Shown piece after piece: positions 1 to 10,354 of a stretch of 64,000 bases of DNA. The notes under the pieces were generated by a model, which saw nothing but the letters and a program-made list of their open reading frames with translations, did not search any database and was not told the DNA's origin. How positions within the stretch are numbered: the first letter of the stretch is position 1; every line of letters begins with the position of its first letter. The stretch covers positions 24,734 through 88,733 of the forward strand of contig JAUZSE010000001.1 of the NCBI GenBank assembly GCA_030949725.1, in the 5' to 3' direction. The stretch is from Sulfurovum sp. GTDB lineage: Bacteria > Campylobacterota > Campylobacteria > Campylobacterales > Sulfurovaceae. The translations under genes were made by a program, and so were the position numbers.

Positions 1-397
1 GTCTTTCTACAAAGCCACTGTACCAGGAAACCACATCAATTTTACGAGACTCTTGGGCTACGATATAGCCGTAATTGATTTGTTCTTTGGCTGCTTTTTG
101 TGCGATTACTTTTATGGTTCTAACATTAAAAAGCTGTTCTATGACACGTTTGTTTTTACGTTCTTGTATTTTTGCTGGATCATTTTTTGCTTTCTCTTTT
201 TCTTTTGCTTCTTCTTCTAGCATTATGGCATGTTCTTTGGCTGTCAAGCCACCTGTATTTTTTGTTTCATCTGGTTTTGCAGGTGTTACTTTTTTACTGC
301 TCTCATCGCCAGTGCTACATTTCCCTGCTTCGCATTTCATCTCGGCTTGTGCTTCTAGTGTAAAAAGAAGAAGCGTGAGTATCATTATTTTTATCAT
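1..397 (-). CDS. RND efflux periplasmic adaptor, CusB/HlyD type (partial)
   Basis: N-terminal part of a membrane-fusion protein; the rest lies beyond the window edge. The frame is open from the ATG at 397 to base 1. It begins with a hydrophobic secretion segment (MIKIMILTLLLFTLEAQA), then a Lys/Glu-rich linker, then a segment (YGYIVAQESRKIDVVSWYSG) typical of the first beta-hairpin of CusB/CzcB-type adaptors. Its ATG overlaps the stop of the TolC-like gene (ATGA), so the two are translationally coupled. Adaptors of this family link an inner-membrane RND pump to the outer-membrane channel. Metal or cation export is the likeliest role, but the pump gene is not visible, so the substrate is inferred only. 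Confidence 0.7.
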   Translation of the reverse strand, partial: MIKIMILTLLLFTLEAQAEMKCEAGKCSTGDESSKKVTPAKPDETKNTGGLTAKEHAIMLEEEAKEKEKAKNDPAKIQERKNKRVIEQLFNVRTIKVIAQKAAKEQINYGYIVAQESRKIDVVSWYSGFVER

Positions 398-1602
398 TTT
401 ATCTTTCCTATAAGTGCATTGAGTTTGGCTACGGTTCTTAGATAGACGGCTTTTGCCACCGTTCTTTCTTCGTCAAGATCGAGTTTTTGTTCCAATAGAT
501 TGGTATAGGTAAAAAGGTCTTCGCCACTTTCTATGGACGCTTCATTGAGTTCAAACATATGTTGAAGTTTTGGCAAACTGTCATTTTGTATAATCTCATA
601 GATATGTTGGGCTTCTTTCATTTTTGCGTATGAGATGCGTATGTCACTTTCAAGTGCATATCGGTAGTCCAATGAAGCACTTTTGGCTGCCAATGCATCT
701 GTATATGCTGCCTCTGTTTCCAGTTTTTCTGAACCATATATGGGCATAGAAAAACCTACAGAAACAGAGGCATAATCTTCAAACTCTTGACGGTTAAAAT
801 ATCCTACTTGAACAAAAGGGTCTGGGTTTACTTCCAGTGCTTTTATACTGTGGTTGGCTTTAGCAACCTTTGTTTGGGAAAGTGTTTGTTGGTAGGCAGG
901 GCTTTTGTCCACTTGGGAGAGGTAGTAGGCTAATGACTTAGGCTTAAACATACGAAAACTATCGGAGACGCTAACATGCTTCTTTTGCACCAGATAAGCA
1001 AGTTTTGCTTCTTGTGATTTCTGTACATATTTATAACGTTCTAAGCGTATATGTAGTCGGGAGAGTAGTAATTCAGCTGCCATACTGCTCGAATGACTCA
1101 TCGTATCTGTGGAGGTATAGGCATCATAGAGTGCAATGTTTTGCGTGGTTAGTTTTTCATACTGTGCTACTATGCGTATACGTTCTCTAATTTCCAATAT
1201 CGAATAAGAAGTCTTTCTAATCTCCTCCGCAAGTTTTACTTTTGAAAGTGCATAAGAGTCTTCTATGACAGATTTTTGGGCACGTACAAAATGTTCTCTT
1301 GCATCTATCTTCCCAAACCAAGGAAAACGTTGTTTCACATTGAGAGCCTGATATTGCATAGGTTCAAGTCCACGGTTGGTGGGAGCATCAAAACGAATAT
1401 CACTGACGTTGAGAGAAAGTTCCGGATTGGACCAGTTTCTGCTTTTTGAGATACGGGCATCCATGCTCAAAAGGCGATGTTGAATGGCTTGAAGGGAAGG
1501 GTGCTTTTTAAATGACTGTTTTATGAGAGAGTCAATACTTTGCGCCTGTAGTGAGGAAAGCGTCAAGGAAAGGGTTAAAAAAAGATAAAGTATGATAGGC
1601 AT
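394..1602 (-). CDS. TolC-family outer membrane efflux channel
   Basis: About 402 residues with an N-terminal signal peptide (PIILYLFLTLSLTLSSLQAQ) followed by long amphipathic helices typical of outer-membrane efflux proteins, including an NPELSLNVSD segment and the QRFPWFGK motif common in CusC/CzcC-like proteins. It is near the short end for the family. Two adjacent ATGs exist (1605 and 1602); AGGAG lies two bases before the first and five before the second, so 1602 is preferred. It is first in an operon with the overlapping adaptor gene, which points to a tripartite export system. The family call is firm, the substrate unknown. Confidence 0.8.
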   Translation of the reverse strand: MPIILYLFLTLSLTLSSLQAQSIDSLIKQSFKKHPSLQAIQHRLLSMDARISKSRNWSNPELSLNVSDIRFDAPTNRGLEPMQYQALNVKQRFPWFGKIDAREHFVRAQKSVIEDSYALSKVKLAEEIRKTSYSILEIRERIRIVAQYEKLTTQNIALYDAYTSTDTMSHSSSMAAELLLSRLHIRLERYKYVQKSQEAKLAYLVQKKHVSVSDSFRMFKPKSLAYYLSQVDKSPAYQQTLSQTKVAKANHSIKALEVNPDPFVQVGYFNRQEFEDYASVSVGFSMPIYGSEKLETEAAYTDALAAKSASLDYRYALESDIRISYAKMKEAQHIYEIIQNDSLPKLQHMFELNEASIESGEDLFTYTNLLEQKLDLDEERTVAKAVYLRTVAKLNALIGKIK

Positions 1603-1682
1603 CATATCTCCTAGTGTTTAATCTATATGTAGTATAGTGTAATAGCGTGCATGAAGTGTGCAGATAATATCTATAGATTTAC

Positions 1683-1711
1683 TTGACATTATATAGTTTT
1701 TTGGCTAAAAT
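1683..1711 (+). promoter_or_regulatory. Sigma-70 type promoter for DUF4395-rrf2-metY
   Basis: A TTGACA box (1683-1688), a 17-base spacer and TAAAAT (1706-1711) precede the DUF4395 gene by about 30 bases. This is close to consensus and is the only strong promoter before three tightly packed genes, suggesting a single transcript. Confidence 0.65.
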
Positions 1712-1743
1712 ACACTCTAAATTTATAATAGAAGGAAAGAAGT

Positions 1744-2187
1744 ATGTCTGCTAGTTGTCCAATATCTACAAGAAGAGTTGATTCAAATATGGTAAGAATT
1801 ATCTCCTTTCAAGTGGCACTTTTTACAGTCCTCATTCTTGTCACTCAAGAAAGTATTTTTGCATTGCTATTATTGTTTGACTTTTTTATGAGAACTCTAC
1901 GACAATCCAATTTTAGTCCTTTTCATATATTGGGACAGTTTGTAGTTACGGTGTGGGGTATTGCTCCTAAGCTTTGTGATGAATCACCCAAAAGATTTGC
2001 ACTGTATCTTGGACTTATTATTTCATTGTTTCTTGTGGTTTCTTATTTGGCAGGATTTATAGTGTTGGCTACTATTATAAGCGTTATTTTATTGCTTTGT
2101 GCATCATTTGAAACACTGTTTGACTTTTGTATAGGATGTAAGCTATACTACGCCATCCAAATAGGTAAAGGTTTTTTATATAAATGA
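1744..2187 (+). CDS. DUF4395 family membrane protein
   Basis: 147 residues with a CPIS....VDSNMVRI start and three to four hydrophobic segments. The pattern of an N-terminal Cys-Pro, a VDSN segment and a central DFFMRTLR-like segment is characteristic of DUF4395 integral membrane proteins. Cysteines near the end (FCIGCKLYYAI) could form a redox or metal pair. DUF4395 genes are often found near sulfur or thiol-redox genes; here the stop overlaps the start of an Rrf2 regulator and metY follows, in line with a sulfur link. No biochemical function is known to me. A good ribosome-binding site (GAAGGAAAG) supports the ATG at 1744. Confidence 0.75.
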   Translation: MSASCPISTRRVDSNMVRIISFQVALFTVLILVTQESIFALLLLFDFFMRTLRQSNFSPFHILGQFVVTVWGIAPKLCDESPKRFALYLGLIISLFLVVSYLAGFIVLATIISVILLLCASFETLFDFCIGCKLYYAIQIGKGFLYK

Positions 2188-2597
2188 TAGGAATATCAAG
2201 CAAAACAATTTATGCAATCGCTGCACTTGAAGAGCTTGGAAAAAGTTCAGAGTGTAAAGTACTCAAGATAAAAGAGATAGCAGCAAATGCGAACATTCCC
2301 CAAAACTTTTTGGAACAGATACTCTTAGCACTTAAAAAACAAGGTCTTCTTACAAGTATAAAAGGTGCAAATGGTGGATATAAACTTGCCAAAGACCTCA
2401 AAGATATTACGCTTAAAGATGTGGTTATTGTCTTGGAATCAGATATATTTTCTGACAATAACCAAACAGATAACCCTGGTTTAAAACTTTTTTGGGATGA
2501 CCTACGATCCAATGTCTCGAAAGTCTTTGAAATCCCTCTATCTGAACTTAAAAACTATCAACTTAAAGCAAATGACACACTTAATTACTCAATATAG
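2184..2597 (+). CDS. Rrf2 family transcriptional regulator
   Basis: 137 residues with the winged-helix pattern of Rrf2 proteins: IPQNFLEQILLALKKQGLL recognition region followed by the SIKGANGGYKLAK wing. IscR/NsrR-type members carry three cysteines near residues 90-105 that hold an Fe-S cluster. Here that region (SDNNQTDNPGLKLFWDDL) has none; the only Cys is near residue 24. That makes it more like CymR, the cysteine-metabolism repressor, than IscR. Its start overlaps the DUF4395 stop (ATGA) and metY starts 9 bases after its stop, so control of sulfur amino-acid synthesis is a reasonable inference. Confidence 0.8.
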   Translation: MIGISSKTIYAIAALEELGKSSECKVLKIKEIAANANIPQNFLEQILLALKKQGLLTSIKGANGGYKLAKDLKDITLKDVVIVLESDIFSDNNQTDNPGLKLFWDDLRSNVSKVFEIPLSELKNYQLKANDTLNYSI

Positions 2598-2605
2598 GAA
2601 CGTTC

Positions 2606-3865
2606 ATGTCTAACACAACAGATTTCAATTATTTTAACACACAACTAGTCCATGCCATCGGATCGAGAGTAGGTCCAGTTGCTCCTACTATCACACCATC
2701 TGCTGCTTATGGATATGTAGATGCAGAGGAAGCAGAGGGTATCTTTGCAGCAGAGGTCAATAAACCTTTATATGCCAGAGTAGGGAACCCTACCAATGCT
2801 AAACTTGAAGGTATAGTAGCCAAATTTGAAGGTGGGTTTGGTGCCATTGCTACCTCTTCAGGTATGGGTGCTATCTCCATGGTATGTACAGCTTTTTTGA
2901 ATGCTGGAGATGAAATGCTTTGTATTGGTGGTTTCTTTGGGGGTACCTACTCTTTGGTCAATGATACTTTGGCACGTTTTGGTGTGACAAACAGTTTTTG
3001 TGAAGTGGATGACTTTGCACATATAGAGTCCGCACTCAAACGTGGGGTAAAAATGGTACTTTTTGAATCTGTAGGCAATCCAAGTCTTACACTTCCTGAT
3101 GTACAAGCCATTATAGATCTTTGTAACCGTTATGAAACAGTAGTCATGATAGACAATACACCCACACCATTGCTCTTGCGACCACTGACTATGGGTGCAG
3201 ATATAGTCGTACATTCAAGTACGAAAAATATGTCTGGACATTCTGCTGCACTAGGTGGCATAGCCGTATTTAGAGCAGTCAAAGAAGAGGGCGATAAGCT
3301 ACAGAATGAAAAGTATGCAGACTTACATAAGATAGTCAAAAAGATGGGTAAAAAAGCGTTTATAGCGATCTGTAAAAAACGTGCTATACGTGACTATGGT
3401 ATGACTGCAAATGCTTTTGGTTCATTTATGACTATGATGGGGCTTGAAACCCTGTCTTTAAGAGTAGAAAGAATCAATCAAAATGTGGAAGTAATCTCCG
3501 CACTACTTGATGAAAAGTTACCTAAGGGTATCTCTGTCAATCACCCGTCTTTATCTTCAAGCGCTGATAATGCACGTTATAAAGCAGACTTTGCACAAGG
3601 ATGTGGTCCACTTATCAGTATAGATTGTGGTACAAAAGAGAGAGCATTTAAATTTTTAAATGCCCTTGAACTTGTGATTCTGACTGCAAATATAGGTGAC
3701 AATAGAACTTTGGCATTACATATGACAAGTACTATCTACTCAGACTTCGATGAAGATGCACGTAAATTTTTAGGTGTACATGAAGGTCTTATTCGAGTTT
3801 CTATAGGTTTAGAAGATCCAAAAACAATCGCAGAAGATTTTTTGCAGGCTTCTTTAGTCTTGTAA
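2606..3865 (+). CDS. metY: O-acetylhomoserine sulfhydrylase (MetY)
   Basis: 419-residue PLP enzyme of the Cys/Met metabolism family. Early motifs include TPSAAYGYVDAEEAEGIF, ARVGNPTN and the ATSSGMGAI phosphate-binding region. The Schiff-base lysine is in VVHSSTKNMSGHSAALGG, near residue 206. The length and the insertion after the PLP lysine fit MetY (O-acetyl-L-homoserine plus sulfide gives homocysteine) rather than MetB/MetC, which are about 40 residues shorter. It is last in the DUF4395-rrf2-metY operon and ends at a hairpin shared with the convergent sppA gene. Confidence 0.88.
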   Translation: MSNTTDFNYFNTQLVHAIGSRVGPVAPTITPSAAYGYVDAEEAEGIFAAEVNKPLYARVGNPTNAKLEGIVAKFEGGFGAIATSSGMGAISMVCTAFLNAGDEMLCIGGFFGGTYSLVNDTLARFGVTNSFCEVDDFAHIESALKRGVKMVLFESVGNPSLTLPDVQAIIDLCNRYETVVMIDNTPTPLLLRPLTMGADIVVHSSTKNMSGHSAALGGIAVFRAVKEEGDKLQNEKYADLHKIVKKMGKKAFIAICKKRAIRDYGMTANAFGSFMTMMGLETLSLRVERINQNVEVISALLDEKLPKGISVNHPSLSSSADNARYKADFAQGCGPLISIDCGTKERAFKFLNALELVILTANIGDNRTLALHMTSTIYSDFDEDARKFLGVHEGLIRVSIGLEDPKTIAEDFLQASLVL

Positions 3866-3866
3866 G

Positions 3867-3890
3867 CTATTTTTTGTTGCTAAAAAATAG
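3867..3890. terminator. Hairpin terminator between metY and sppA
   Basis: Perfect 9-base arms CTATTTTTT and AAAAAATAG with a 6-base loop, starting one base after the metY stop and overlapping the stop codon of the convergent sppA gene. Each arm provides a T-run in one direction, so it probably works both ways. Confidence 0.6.
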
Positions 3891-4738
3891 ACGACTTTAA
3901 ACCATAAAAATAACTCTGAAACTGTAGTATACTTTTTGCGGTGAGTTGGTCAAAAAAGCTTTCAAGTTTGTCTTTTTCTTTCCATGATGGTTTTTTAACT
4001 TTGGCAAGTTTTATGATTTCTGCTTTGGCTTGACTTTTGACACCTATGGCATCTATAAGTCCTACTGCTTTGGCTCTTTTGGATGAAAATATATGTGCAT
4101 CTGCATACGCTTTTTCGTTGCTTATGTCTAAACCTCTAGCCTCTGCTACATCTTTCACAAAAAGTTCATACGTGTCTTTAGTCAGTGTTTCAAGTTCTGC
4201 TCTTTCTTCTGCTGTCCATGCTCTTGTAGGTGTTCCCGCTTCTTTGTAAGTACCTTGTTTGACTATCTGTGTTTTGATACCTAGAGTGTTCATAAGCTCT
4301 TCTACATTGGCACTTTCCATGATGACACCTATGGATCCCACTATGGAGCCAGGATTGGCGATGATAGTATTTGCATAGATAGATGCATAGTATGAGCCAC
4401 TAGCTATAATACCTGAGGCATACGCAACCACAGGTTTGTGCTTACCTAACTCTTTGATGGCATAGGCTATCTCTATAGAAGGAGATACTGCACCACCTGG
4501 TGAGTTTACATTTAAGAGTACACCTTTGATATTGGGATCTTTTTTGTGCTGCTTCTATCTCTTTGAGTATGCTATCAGCAGACATGATAGGGCCTACAAG
4601 TCTTATCTCTTGTAGGTTGGCTGTGGTGAGTTGTGTAGTGGATGTAGGCACAAGTACAACAAAAGCAATAAGCAGAAAAATCATCCCCATAAAGTGTTGA
4701 CCAATCCATTTAATTGTGTTTCCTATGGCGCTAAACAT
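3880..4738 (-). CDS. sppA: Signal peptide peptidase SppA (frameshifted)
   Basis: Small-form SppA, an inner-membrane serine protease that degrades cleaved signal peptides. The N-terminal part (4738 to about 4545) has a membrane anchor (MIFLLIAFVVLVP) and LVGPIMSADSILKEIEAAQK. The C-terminal part (from about 4544 to 3880) holds the catalytic Ser motif (VVAYASGIIASGSYYAS) and the C-terminal half (NPGSIVGSIGVIMES). They are joined by a frameshift at a run of six A on the coding strand (4540-4545). With five A the frame continues as DPNIKGVLLNVNSPGG, which carries the conserved NSPGG. This single lesion in an otherwise intact gene fits the homopolymer error pattern of the whole window. Divergent from purL. 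Confidence 0.8.
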
Positions 4739-4924
4739 GGGTTGAATGCTTCTTAGCTTTAGCTAGGGTATAGTGTGGGACTTTCATTGGGTGTTCCTTT
4801 TGTTGTTTGTTAAAGAAGGTATTATATCACAACCTCCATACTTTACTCCAAAGCACATTTTTAGTACTTTTTGTGTAAAATATGCCCCTTAATTCCCTAT
4901 TCCCTCTTAAAAAGGACAGAAACA

Positions 4925-7147
4925 ATGTCACAACCCGTTGAAGATTTAGATGAAGTTTTAAAAAACCATAAACTTAGCAAAGCAGAGTATGAAGATATCT
5001 TACGTATCTTGGATGGTCGTCACCCAAACCTAGTAGAGATAGGTATTTTTTCTGCGATGTGGTCTGAACACTGTTCATACAAGTCTAGTACGAAGTACCT
5101 TAGAGGTTTTCCTACGGAAGCACCTTGGGTCATACAAGGGCCTGGTGAAAATGCTGGTGTAATTGACATCGGTGATGGTATGGCTGCTGTATTTAAGATG
5201 GAAAGTCATAACCACCCATCATTTATAGAGCCTTTTCAAGGGGCTGCCACGGGTGTGGGTGGCATACTTCGTGACATCTTTACTATGGGTGCAAGACCTG
5301 TAGCCAACCTCAATGCCTTACGTTTTGGGACAGTCAAAGGTGACTCAGATGTTGCCAAATACCAAAGACACTTGGTACGTGGTGTGGTAGACGGTATAGG
5401 CTCTTATGGTAACTGTATGGGTGTGCCGACCATCGGTGGTGAAGTGAGCTTTGATGAATCTTACAATGGTAACATCCTTGTCAATGCCTTTTCTCTAGGA
5501 CTTGTAAAATCAGATGAAATTTTCCTTGGCGTTGCTTCTGGTCTTGGAAATCCTGTGATGTATGTGGGCTCCAAAACAGGTCGTGATGGCTTGGGTGGAG
5601 CGGTGATGTCTTCAGATTCATTTACAGAAGAGTCAAAATCTCTACGTCCTACCGTACAAGTTGGGGATCCTTTTACAGAAAAACTGCTTCTTGAAGCGTG
5701 TTTAGAACTCTTTAAAACAGACCTTATCGTAGGTATACAAGATATGGGTGCAGCAGGACTGACATCTTCTGCTTTTGAAATGGCAGGTAAAACAGGTGCA
5801 GGGATGATCATGCATCTTGACAAAGTACCTGCACGTGAAGAGGGTATGACTCCTTATGACTTTATGCTTTCAGAGTCTCAAGAACGTATGCTCATTTGTG
5901 CAAAACAAGGCTCAGAACAAGCCATCATCGACATCTTTGAAAAATGGGGCTTAGATGTAGCTGTGATTGGTGAAGTCACCGACACTGCTAGGATGGAACT
6001 ACTATGGCACGGTGAAAAGTGTGCAGATATGCCCATAGCACCTGTAAGTGAAGAAGCTCCCGTACTTGATAGACCAGTTTCACGTCCTAAGTACTTAGAT
6101 GAAGTCAATGCCAAAACAGTAGATAGCTATGAAGCAGTAGACAATCAAAAAGCTTATGAAACACTTCTTTCAAATATAGAAGTCTCCGATAAAGCATGGG
6201 TGTATAACCAGTATGACTCTATGGTACAGACCAATACCACCAAAGGGCCAGGATCTTTAGATGCCTCTTGTATTCGTATCAAAGAAAATGGCAAGGCTCT
6301 TTCTATAAGTTCTGACTGTAATCCACGTATGTGTTACATAGACCCTAGAAAAGGTGCTGCATTAGCAGTGGTTGAGTCTGGGCGAAATGTTGCTATGTCT
6401 GGTGCTAGACCACTTTCTATCACGGATTGTCTCAATTTTGGTAACCCAGAAAACCCAGAAGTGATGTGGCAGTTCGCTGAATGTTGTGAGGGTATAAAAG
6501 AGGCTTGTTTGGCACTCAATACACCTGTAGTATCTGGAAACGTATCGTTATACAATGAAACAAACGGCGTTTCTGTTTTCCCTACACCGGCTATAGCGAT
6601 GGTAGGACTCAATGAAGATGAAAACAAAGTACTTCCTTCTGTATTTCAAGAAGAGGGATCACAGATACTTCTTATAGGGGAGACTCAAAGTGAATTTGGT
6701 GGCTCACTTTATGTGAAAGCATTGTATGGAGAAACTTCAGGGTCTTTACCATCATTTGATTATAAAGCAGAACTCGCTTTATGGGAACTGGTCATTGAAG
6801 CAAACAAAAAAGGTTTGCTTAAGTCTGCTAAAGATGTCAATGCAGGTGGCTTAGCCATCGCACTTTCAAAAATGGCAGCAGTTTCAAATAAAGGCATAGT
6901 TGCTTCGGTTGATTTAGCCCATGATAAAGATATCTTTGATGAAACACAAAGTAGAGCCTTGCTTGAAGTGAGTTCTGAGAACCTTACTGCGGTTGTGCAT
7001 ATGTCAGTAGCTTTAGGTTTACATGTGACAAATATTGGTTCTGTAGGTGGCGATAAAGTGCAGGTTAATGATGTGGGACTCCCACTTGATACCGTAAAAG
7101 ATATTTACTTTAATACCTTTGCAAGAACCATAGAACAAGATTTATAA
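4925..7147 (+). CDS. purL: Phosphoribosylformylglycinamidine synthase, PurL subunit
   Basis: 740 residues, the length of the small stand-alone PurL used with PurS and PurQ. It converts FGAR to FGAM with ATP and glutamine-derived ammonia, step four of purine synthesis. Motifs: [24 protein letters not shown], the ATP/Mg region [20 protein letters not shown], and two repeated PurM-like halves (the second with [15 protein letters not shown]). An in-frame ATG exists at 4871, but AAAAGGAC lies just before the ATG at 4925 and similarity starts there, so 4925 is chosen. A TAAAAT box at 4876-4881 may be the -10. purH follows 8 bases downstream. Confidence 0.93.
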   Translation: MSQPVEDLDEVLKNHKLSKAEYEDILRILDGRHPNLVEIGIFSAMWSEHCSYKSSTKYLRGFPTEAPWVIQGPGENAGVIDIGDGMAAVFKMESHNHPSFIEPFQGAATGVGGILRDIFTMGARPVANLNALRFGTVKGDSDVAKYQRHLVRGVVDGIGSYGNCMGVPTIGGEVSFDESYNGNILVNAFSLGLVKSDEIFLGVASGLGNPVMYVGSKTGRDGLGGAVMSSDSFTEESKSLRPTVQVGDPFTEKLLLEACLELFKTDLIVGIQDMGAAGLTSSAFEMAGKTGAGMIMHLDKVPAREEGMTPYDFMLSESQERMLICAKQGSEQAIIDIFEKWGLDVAVIGEVTDTARMELLWHGEKCADMPIAPVSEEAPVLDRPVSRPKYLDEVNAKTVDSYEAVDNQKAYETLLSNIEVSDKAWVYNQYDSMVQTNTTKGPGSLDASCIRIKENGKALSISSDCNPRMCYIDPRKGAALAVVESGRNVAMSGARPLSITDCLNFGNPENPEVMWQFAECCEGIKEACLALNTPVVSGNVSLYNETNGVSVFPTPAIAMVGLNEDENKVLPSVFQEEGSQILLIGETQSEFGGSLYVKALYGETSGSLPSFDYKAELALWELVIEANKKGLLKSAKDVNAGGLAIALSKMAAVSNKGIVASVDLAHDKDIFDETQSRALLEVSSENLTAVVHMSVALGLHVTNIGSVGGDKVQVNDVGLPLDTVKDIYFNTFARTIEQDL

Positions 7148-7155
7148 GGATAAAA

Positions 7156-8689
7156 ATGAGAGCATTAATAAGCGTAAGTGATAAAAAAGACATTGTAGAG
7201 TTTGCTAGAGGCTTGGAAAAACTAGGTTGGGAGATCATCTCAACTGGTGGTACATTTAAGAAACTCAATGAAGCAGGGGTTAGCGTTATTGAGATAGATG
7301 AGGTGACGAAATTTCCTGAGTGTTTTGAGGGGCGTGTAAAAACACTGAATCCTTATGTACACGGTGGTATCCTTCATAAACGTGGAGATGCAGGACATGT
7401 GGCACAGGCTAAAGAACTGGGTGTTGAGGGTATAGACCTTGTGTGTGTGAATCTTTATCCTTTTAAAGAGACTATAGATAGAACGGAAGACTTTGATGAA
7501 ATCATAGAAAACATCGACATCGGTGGACCTACAATGGTACGTTCGGCTGCGAAGAACTTTAATGATGTGCTTATCGTGACTAACGTAAATGACTATGAAT
7601 CTGTACTTGCTGCACTCAAAACAGATACCAATACCTTGGAGTTTAGAAGAGCGCTTATGATCAAAGCCTTTGAACATACAGCAGCCTATGATGCGATGAT
7701 AGCCAATTACATGAACGGTCGTTTTAACGATGGTTTTGGTGAATATCAGTTCATTACAGGTAAAAAATCGTTTCAAACACGTTATGGAGAGAATCCTCAT
7801 CAAAAAGGGGCATTGTATGAGTTTGATAATCACTTTACCAACAACTTCAAACAAGTCAAAGGTGAGGCATCTTTTAACAATATCAATGATGTAAACGGTG
7901 CGTTAAAGATAGCTTCAAGCTTTGGTGATGCAGAAGCTGTGTGTATCGTGAAGCATGGTAATCCTTGTGGTTTTGCCATCAAAGGTTCTTTGATAGAATC
8001 GTATAATGAAGCACTCAAATGTGATAGTATCTCTGCTTTTGGTGGTGTAGTTGCTGTCAATGGTATAGTGGACGCTCCACTGGCTGAAAAAATGAATGAA
8101 ATATTTCTTGAAGTTGTAATGGCAGCTGACTTTACTGCTGAAGCATTAGAAATTTTTGGGAAGAAAAAGCGTTTGAAACTCTTCTCTCAAGGTGGGACTA
8201 AGTTGGTGATGTCTAAAGACTCTCATAACTTTAAACATGTTGATGGTGGATTTGTCTACCAAAATTCAGACTGTATTTGTGACAATGAAGTACATAATGC
8301 ACATAAAAAATCAGAACTTACCGCTACAGAACAAGAGATGAAAGATTTAGAGATCGCATGGAAAGTAGCAGGTCTTACCAAGTCTAACTGTGTGGTGTAT
8401 GTGAAAGACTCCGCTATGGTAGCAGTAGGTATGGGTATGACATCTAGGGTTGATGCTGCACAATGTGCCTTGAAAAAAAGCAAAAGATATGGGCATAGAT
8501 GTCTCTGGTGCGGCTATGGCATCTGAAGCCTTCTTCCCTTTCTGTGACAGTATAGATGCGGCAGCAGCTGCTGGTATCAAAGCTATTATAGAACCTGGTG
8601 GAAGCATACGTGATAAAGAAGTGATAGCTGCTGCTGATGAGCATGGTATCTCACTTTACTTTACTACAGTTAGACACTTTTTACATTAA
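7156..8689 (+). CDS. purH: Bifunctional AICAR transformylase/IMP cyclohydrolase (frameshifted)
   Basis: PurH performs the last two steps of IMP synthesis. The N-terminal MGS-like cyclohydrolase domain ([25 protein letters not shown]) is followed by the AICARFT domain ([27 protein letters not shown]). The first frame runs to 8526 and the C-terminus lies in another frame ([20 protein letters not shown] to VRHFLH, ending at 8689). The break is a run of seven A at 8473-8479; six A restores an uninterrupted family match ([15 protein letters not shown]). Losing purH would make a cell a purine auxotroph, so an artefact is more likely than a real mutation. Transcribed with purL. Confidence 0.9.
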
Positions 8690-8746
8690 ACATCTTGCTC
8701 ATGGAGAATTCATAGCAATTCCCACTAAAACTAAACAAAAAAGAAA

Positions 8747-9487
8747 ATGAAAATGAAACAAACAACAATTTTTAAAGTACTAGCATTGTCATTTATGCTT
8801 GTGAACTGTGGTAGTACAAATAATAGTACAGGCAACAGTGCAGACAATACAATTAACACTAATGAAATTAACGAAAATAATGACATAAAAAAAGTTAGAA
8901 AATTAAATGTTATGCAGGATTTTATAAATAGAAATAAACCACAAATTCCTTTTGATGCACCTACATTTTCGCGAGCAACTATAAGTGAATACCTAGAGAT
9001 GGTAAATAGAGCAAGAGCTTCTGAGCAAGACTGTGGGGAATATGGTATCAAACCTGCTGTTTCTGCTCTAAAATGGGATCACTCATTATATAATGCAGCA
9101 TACGAACATGCTTATGACATGAGAAATGCTAAAGAAGTTTTATCTGCGAGTGACGTACTCCCAAAACGCGTCTTTAGCCGTAAAAATGGAGTCATAGTTT
9201 ATTGGTCATGGCATATTGGTTCAGGATCAGATACAGATTGGACAGATTATACTTGGGAACTAGGTGGAGCAGGGAGTACCGTGATTCAAAGAATGTATAA
9301 TAACGGGGTAACGTATACAACGGAATGGGGTGAGGTTGCAGCTGTAGGATTTAAGACAGCACAAGATACTATAGATTGGTGGCTACAGAGTGACGGACAC
9401 TGTAATATTTTAATGACTGATCTTTATACACACATGGGGTATAGTAAATATGAAAAAGCTTATACTATAGATTTTTCAAGGAAATAA
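8747..9487 (+). CDS. CAP/SCP-domain lipoprotein
   Basis: 246 residues. The N-terminus has a lysine start, a hydrophobic stretch and a probable lipobox ending LVNC (Cys near residue 22), followed by a low-complexity Asn/Ser/Thr linker. The C-terminal part resembles the CAP (SCP/PR-1-like) fold: YLEMVNRARASEQDCG, LKWDHSLYNAAYEHAYDM and a late DTIDWWLQSDGHCNILM segment, which are the usual CAP signature positions. Bacterial CAP proteins are secreted or envelope proteins of mostly unknown function. It stands alone between purH and the convergent SpoU gene. Confidence 0.7.
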   Translation: MKMKQTTIFKVLALSFMLVNCGSTNNSTGNSADNTINTNEINENNDIKKVRKLNVMQDFINRNKPQIPFDAPTFSRATISEYLEMVNRARASEQDCGEYGIKPAVSALKWDHSLYNAAYEHAYDMRNAKEVLSASDVLPKRVFSRKNGVIVYWSWHIGSGSDTDWTDYTWELGGAGSTVIQRMYNNGVTYTTEWGEVAAVGFKTAQDTIDWWLQSDGHCNILMTDLYTHMGYSKYEKAYTIDFSRK

Positions 9488-9525
9488 ACATCTTGTAAAA
9501 TTGACTACTAGAGAGTTTACTCCTA

Positions 9526-10302
9526 TTATGTGTGTTTGAATTGATACATCATAATAGAAGCTGCTACCCCTACATTAAAACTTTTCACACCTTCCATCAT
9601 CTCAATCGTCACTACTTCATCGCAGTGAGAGAGTACTTCTTCAGATAAACCAGAGCCTTCGTGACCCATAAGCAGTACCCACTTTTGGGCTACTTTTACT
9701 TTGGCTAAAGGTGTAGAGTCTTTAGTTACTTCTGCGCCATAGACTCTGTATCCGTAGGCTTTTAGTTTTTTGAGTGTGACTATAATGTCATCGTAGGTAT
9801 GGATGTCTAACATCGAGATATGACCCATGGAGACACGCAAAGCACGTCTGGAGTAGGGGTGTGGTCCACGTGTGGGGACTAAGTAGGCATCTACACCAAG
9901 AGCAGCAGCAGAGCGTGCGATTGAGCCTATGTTTTGTGTGGAGCTAATCTCATCTAACATGATAATGTTGTCTCCCAAGTTCCTAAGCAATGTTTCTTCT
10001 GGACGTATGCCGTGCATCATGACATTGTGGTGGATCTTGTGTCCTACGATGTTTTGCATTTGTTCTTTTGTTGCTAGATAGAGGATGGCATCTTTTTTGT
10101 CTTCTATGAGTGTTTTGTGTGTGTCATAGTACTCTTGTGTGGCTAAGATACTTCGTACTTCTATGTTTTTTTCTAAAAGTAGGTTGACTACTTTGGGGCT
10201 GTCTGCCACAAAAGAGCCATCTGCTTTAAAAGCATGTTCGCGAAACTGGTGGTAAATGTGTAATTCTTCTGCATTAATATCAGATATATGTATAAAATTC
10301 AT
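9526..10302 (-). CDS. TrmH/SpoU family RNA 2'-O-methyltransferase
   Basis: 258 residues from the ATG at 10302; a longer frame to 10398 overlaps tex heavily and shows no family similarity. The three SPOUT motifs are present: motif 1 with SSTQNIGSIARSAAALG, motif 2 LLMGHEGSGLSEEVL, and motif 3 MEGVKSFNVGVAASIMMYQF. The fold has a trefoil knot that binds SAM. Family members methylate ribose in tRNA or rRNA; I cannot tell which nucleotide. Its start is about 50 bases from the divergent tex start. Confidence 0.85.
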   Translation of the reverse strand: MNFIHISDINAEELHIYHQFREHAFKADGSFVADSPKVVNLLLEKNIEVRSILATQEYYDTHKTLIEDKKDAILYLATKEQMQNIVGHKIHHNVMMHGIRPEETLLRNLGDNIIMLDEISSTQNIGSIARSAAALGVDAYLVPTRGPHPYSRRALRVSMGHISMLDIHTYDDIIVTLKKLKAYGYRVYGAEVTKDSTPLAKVKVAQKWVLLMGHEGSGLSEEVLSHCDEVVTIEMMEGVKSFNVGVAASIMMYQFKHT

Positions 10303-10354
10303 GTGGTATTGTAGCCAAATAAGGGTAAAATCTTTAAAAATATTTTGGATACCT

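Noticed and set aside
75..413. Plus-strand open frame at the window start
   Set aside because: It is the shadow of the adaptor gene on the other strand, which has a start, coupling and family match.
4530..4560. Programmed frameshift at the A-run in sppA
   Set aside because: Joining the frames needs a +1 shift at an A-run that is not in the phase of a slippery heptamer, and many other genes here break the same way, so error is simpler.
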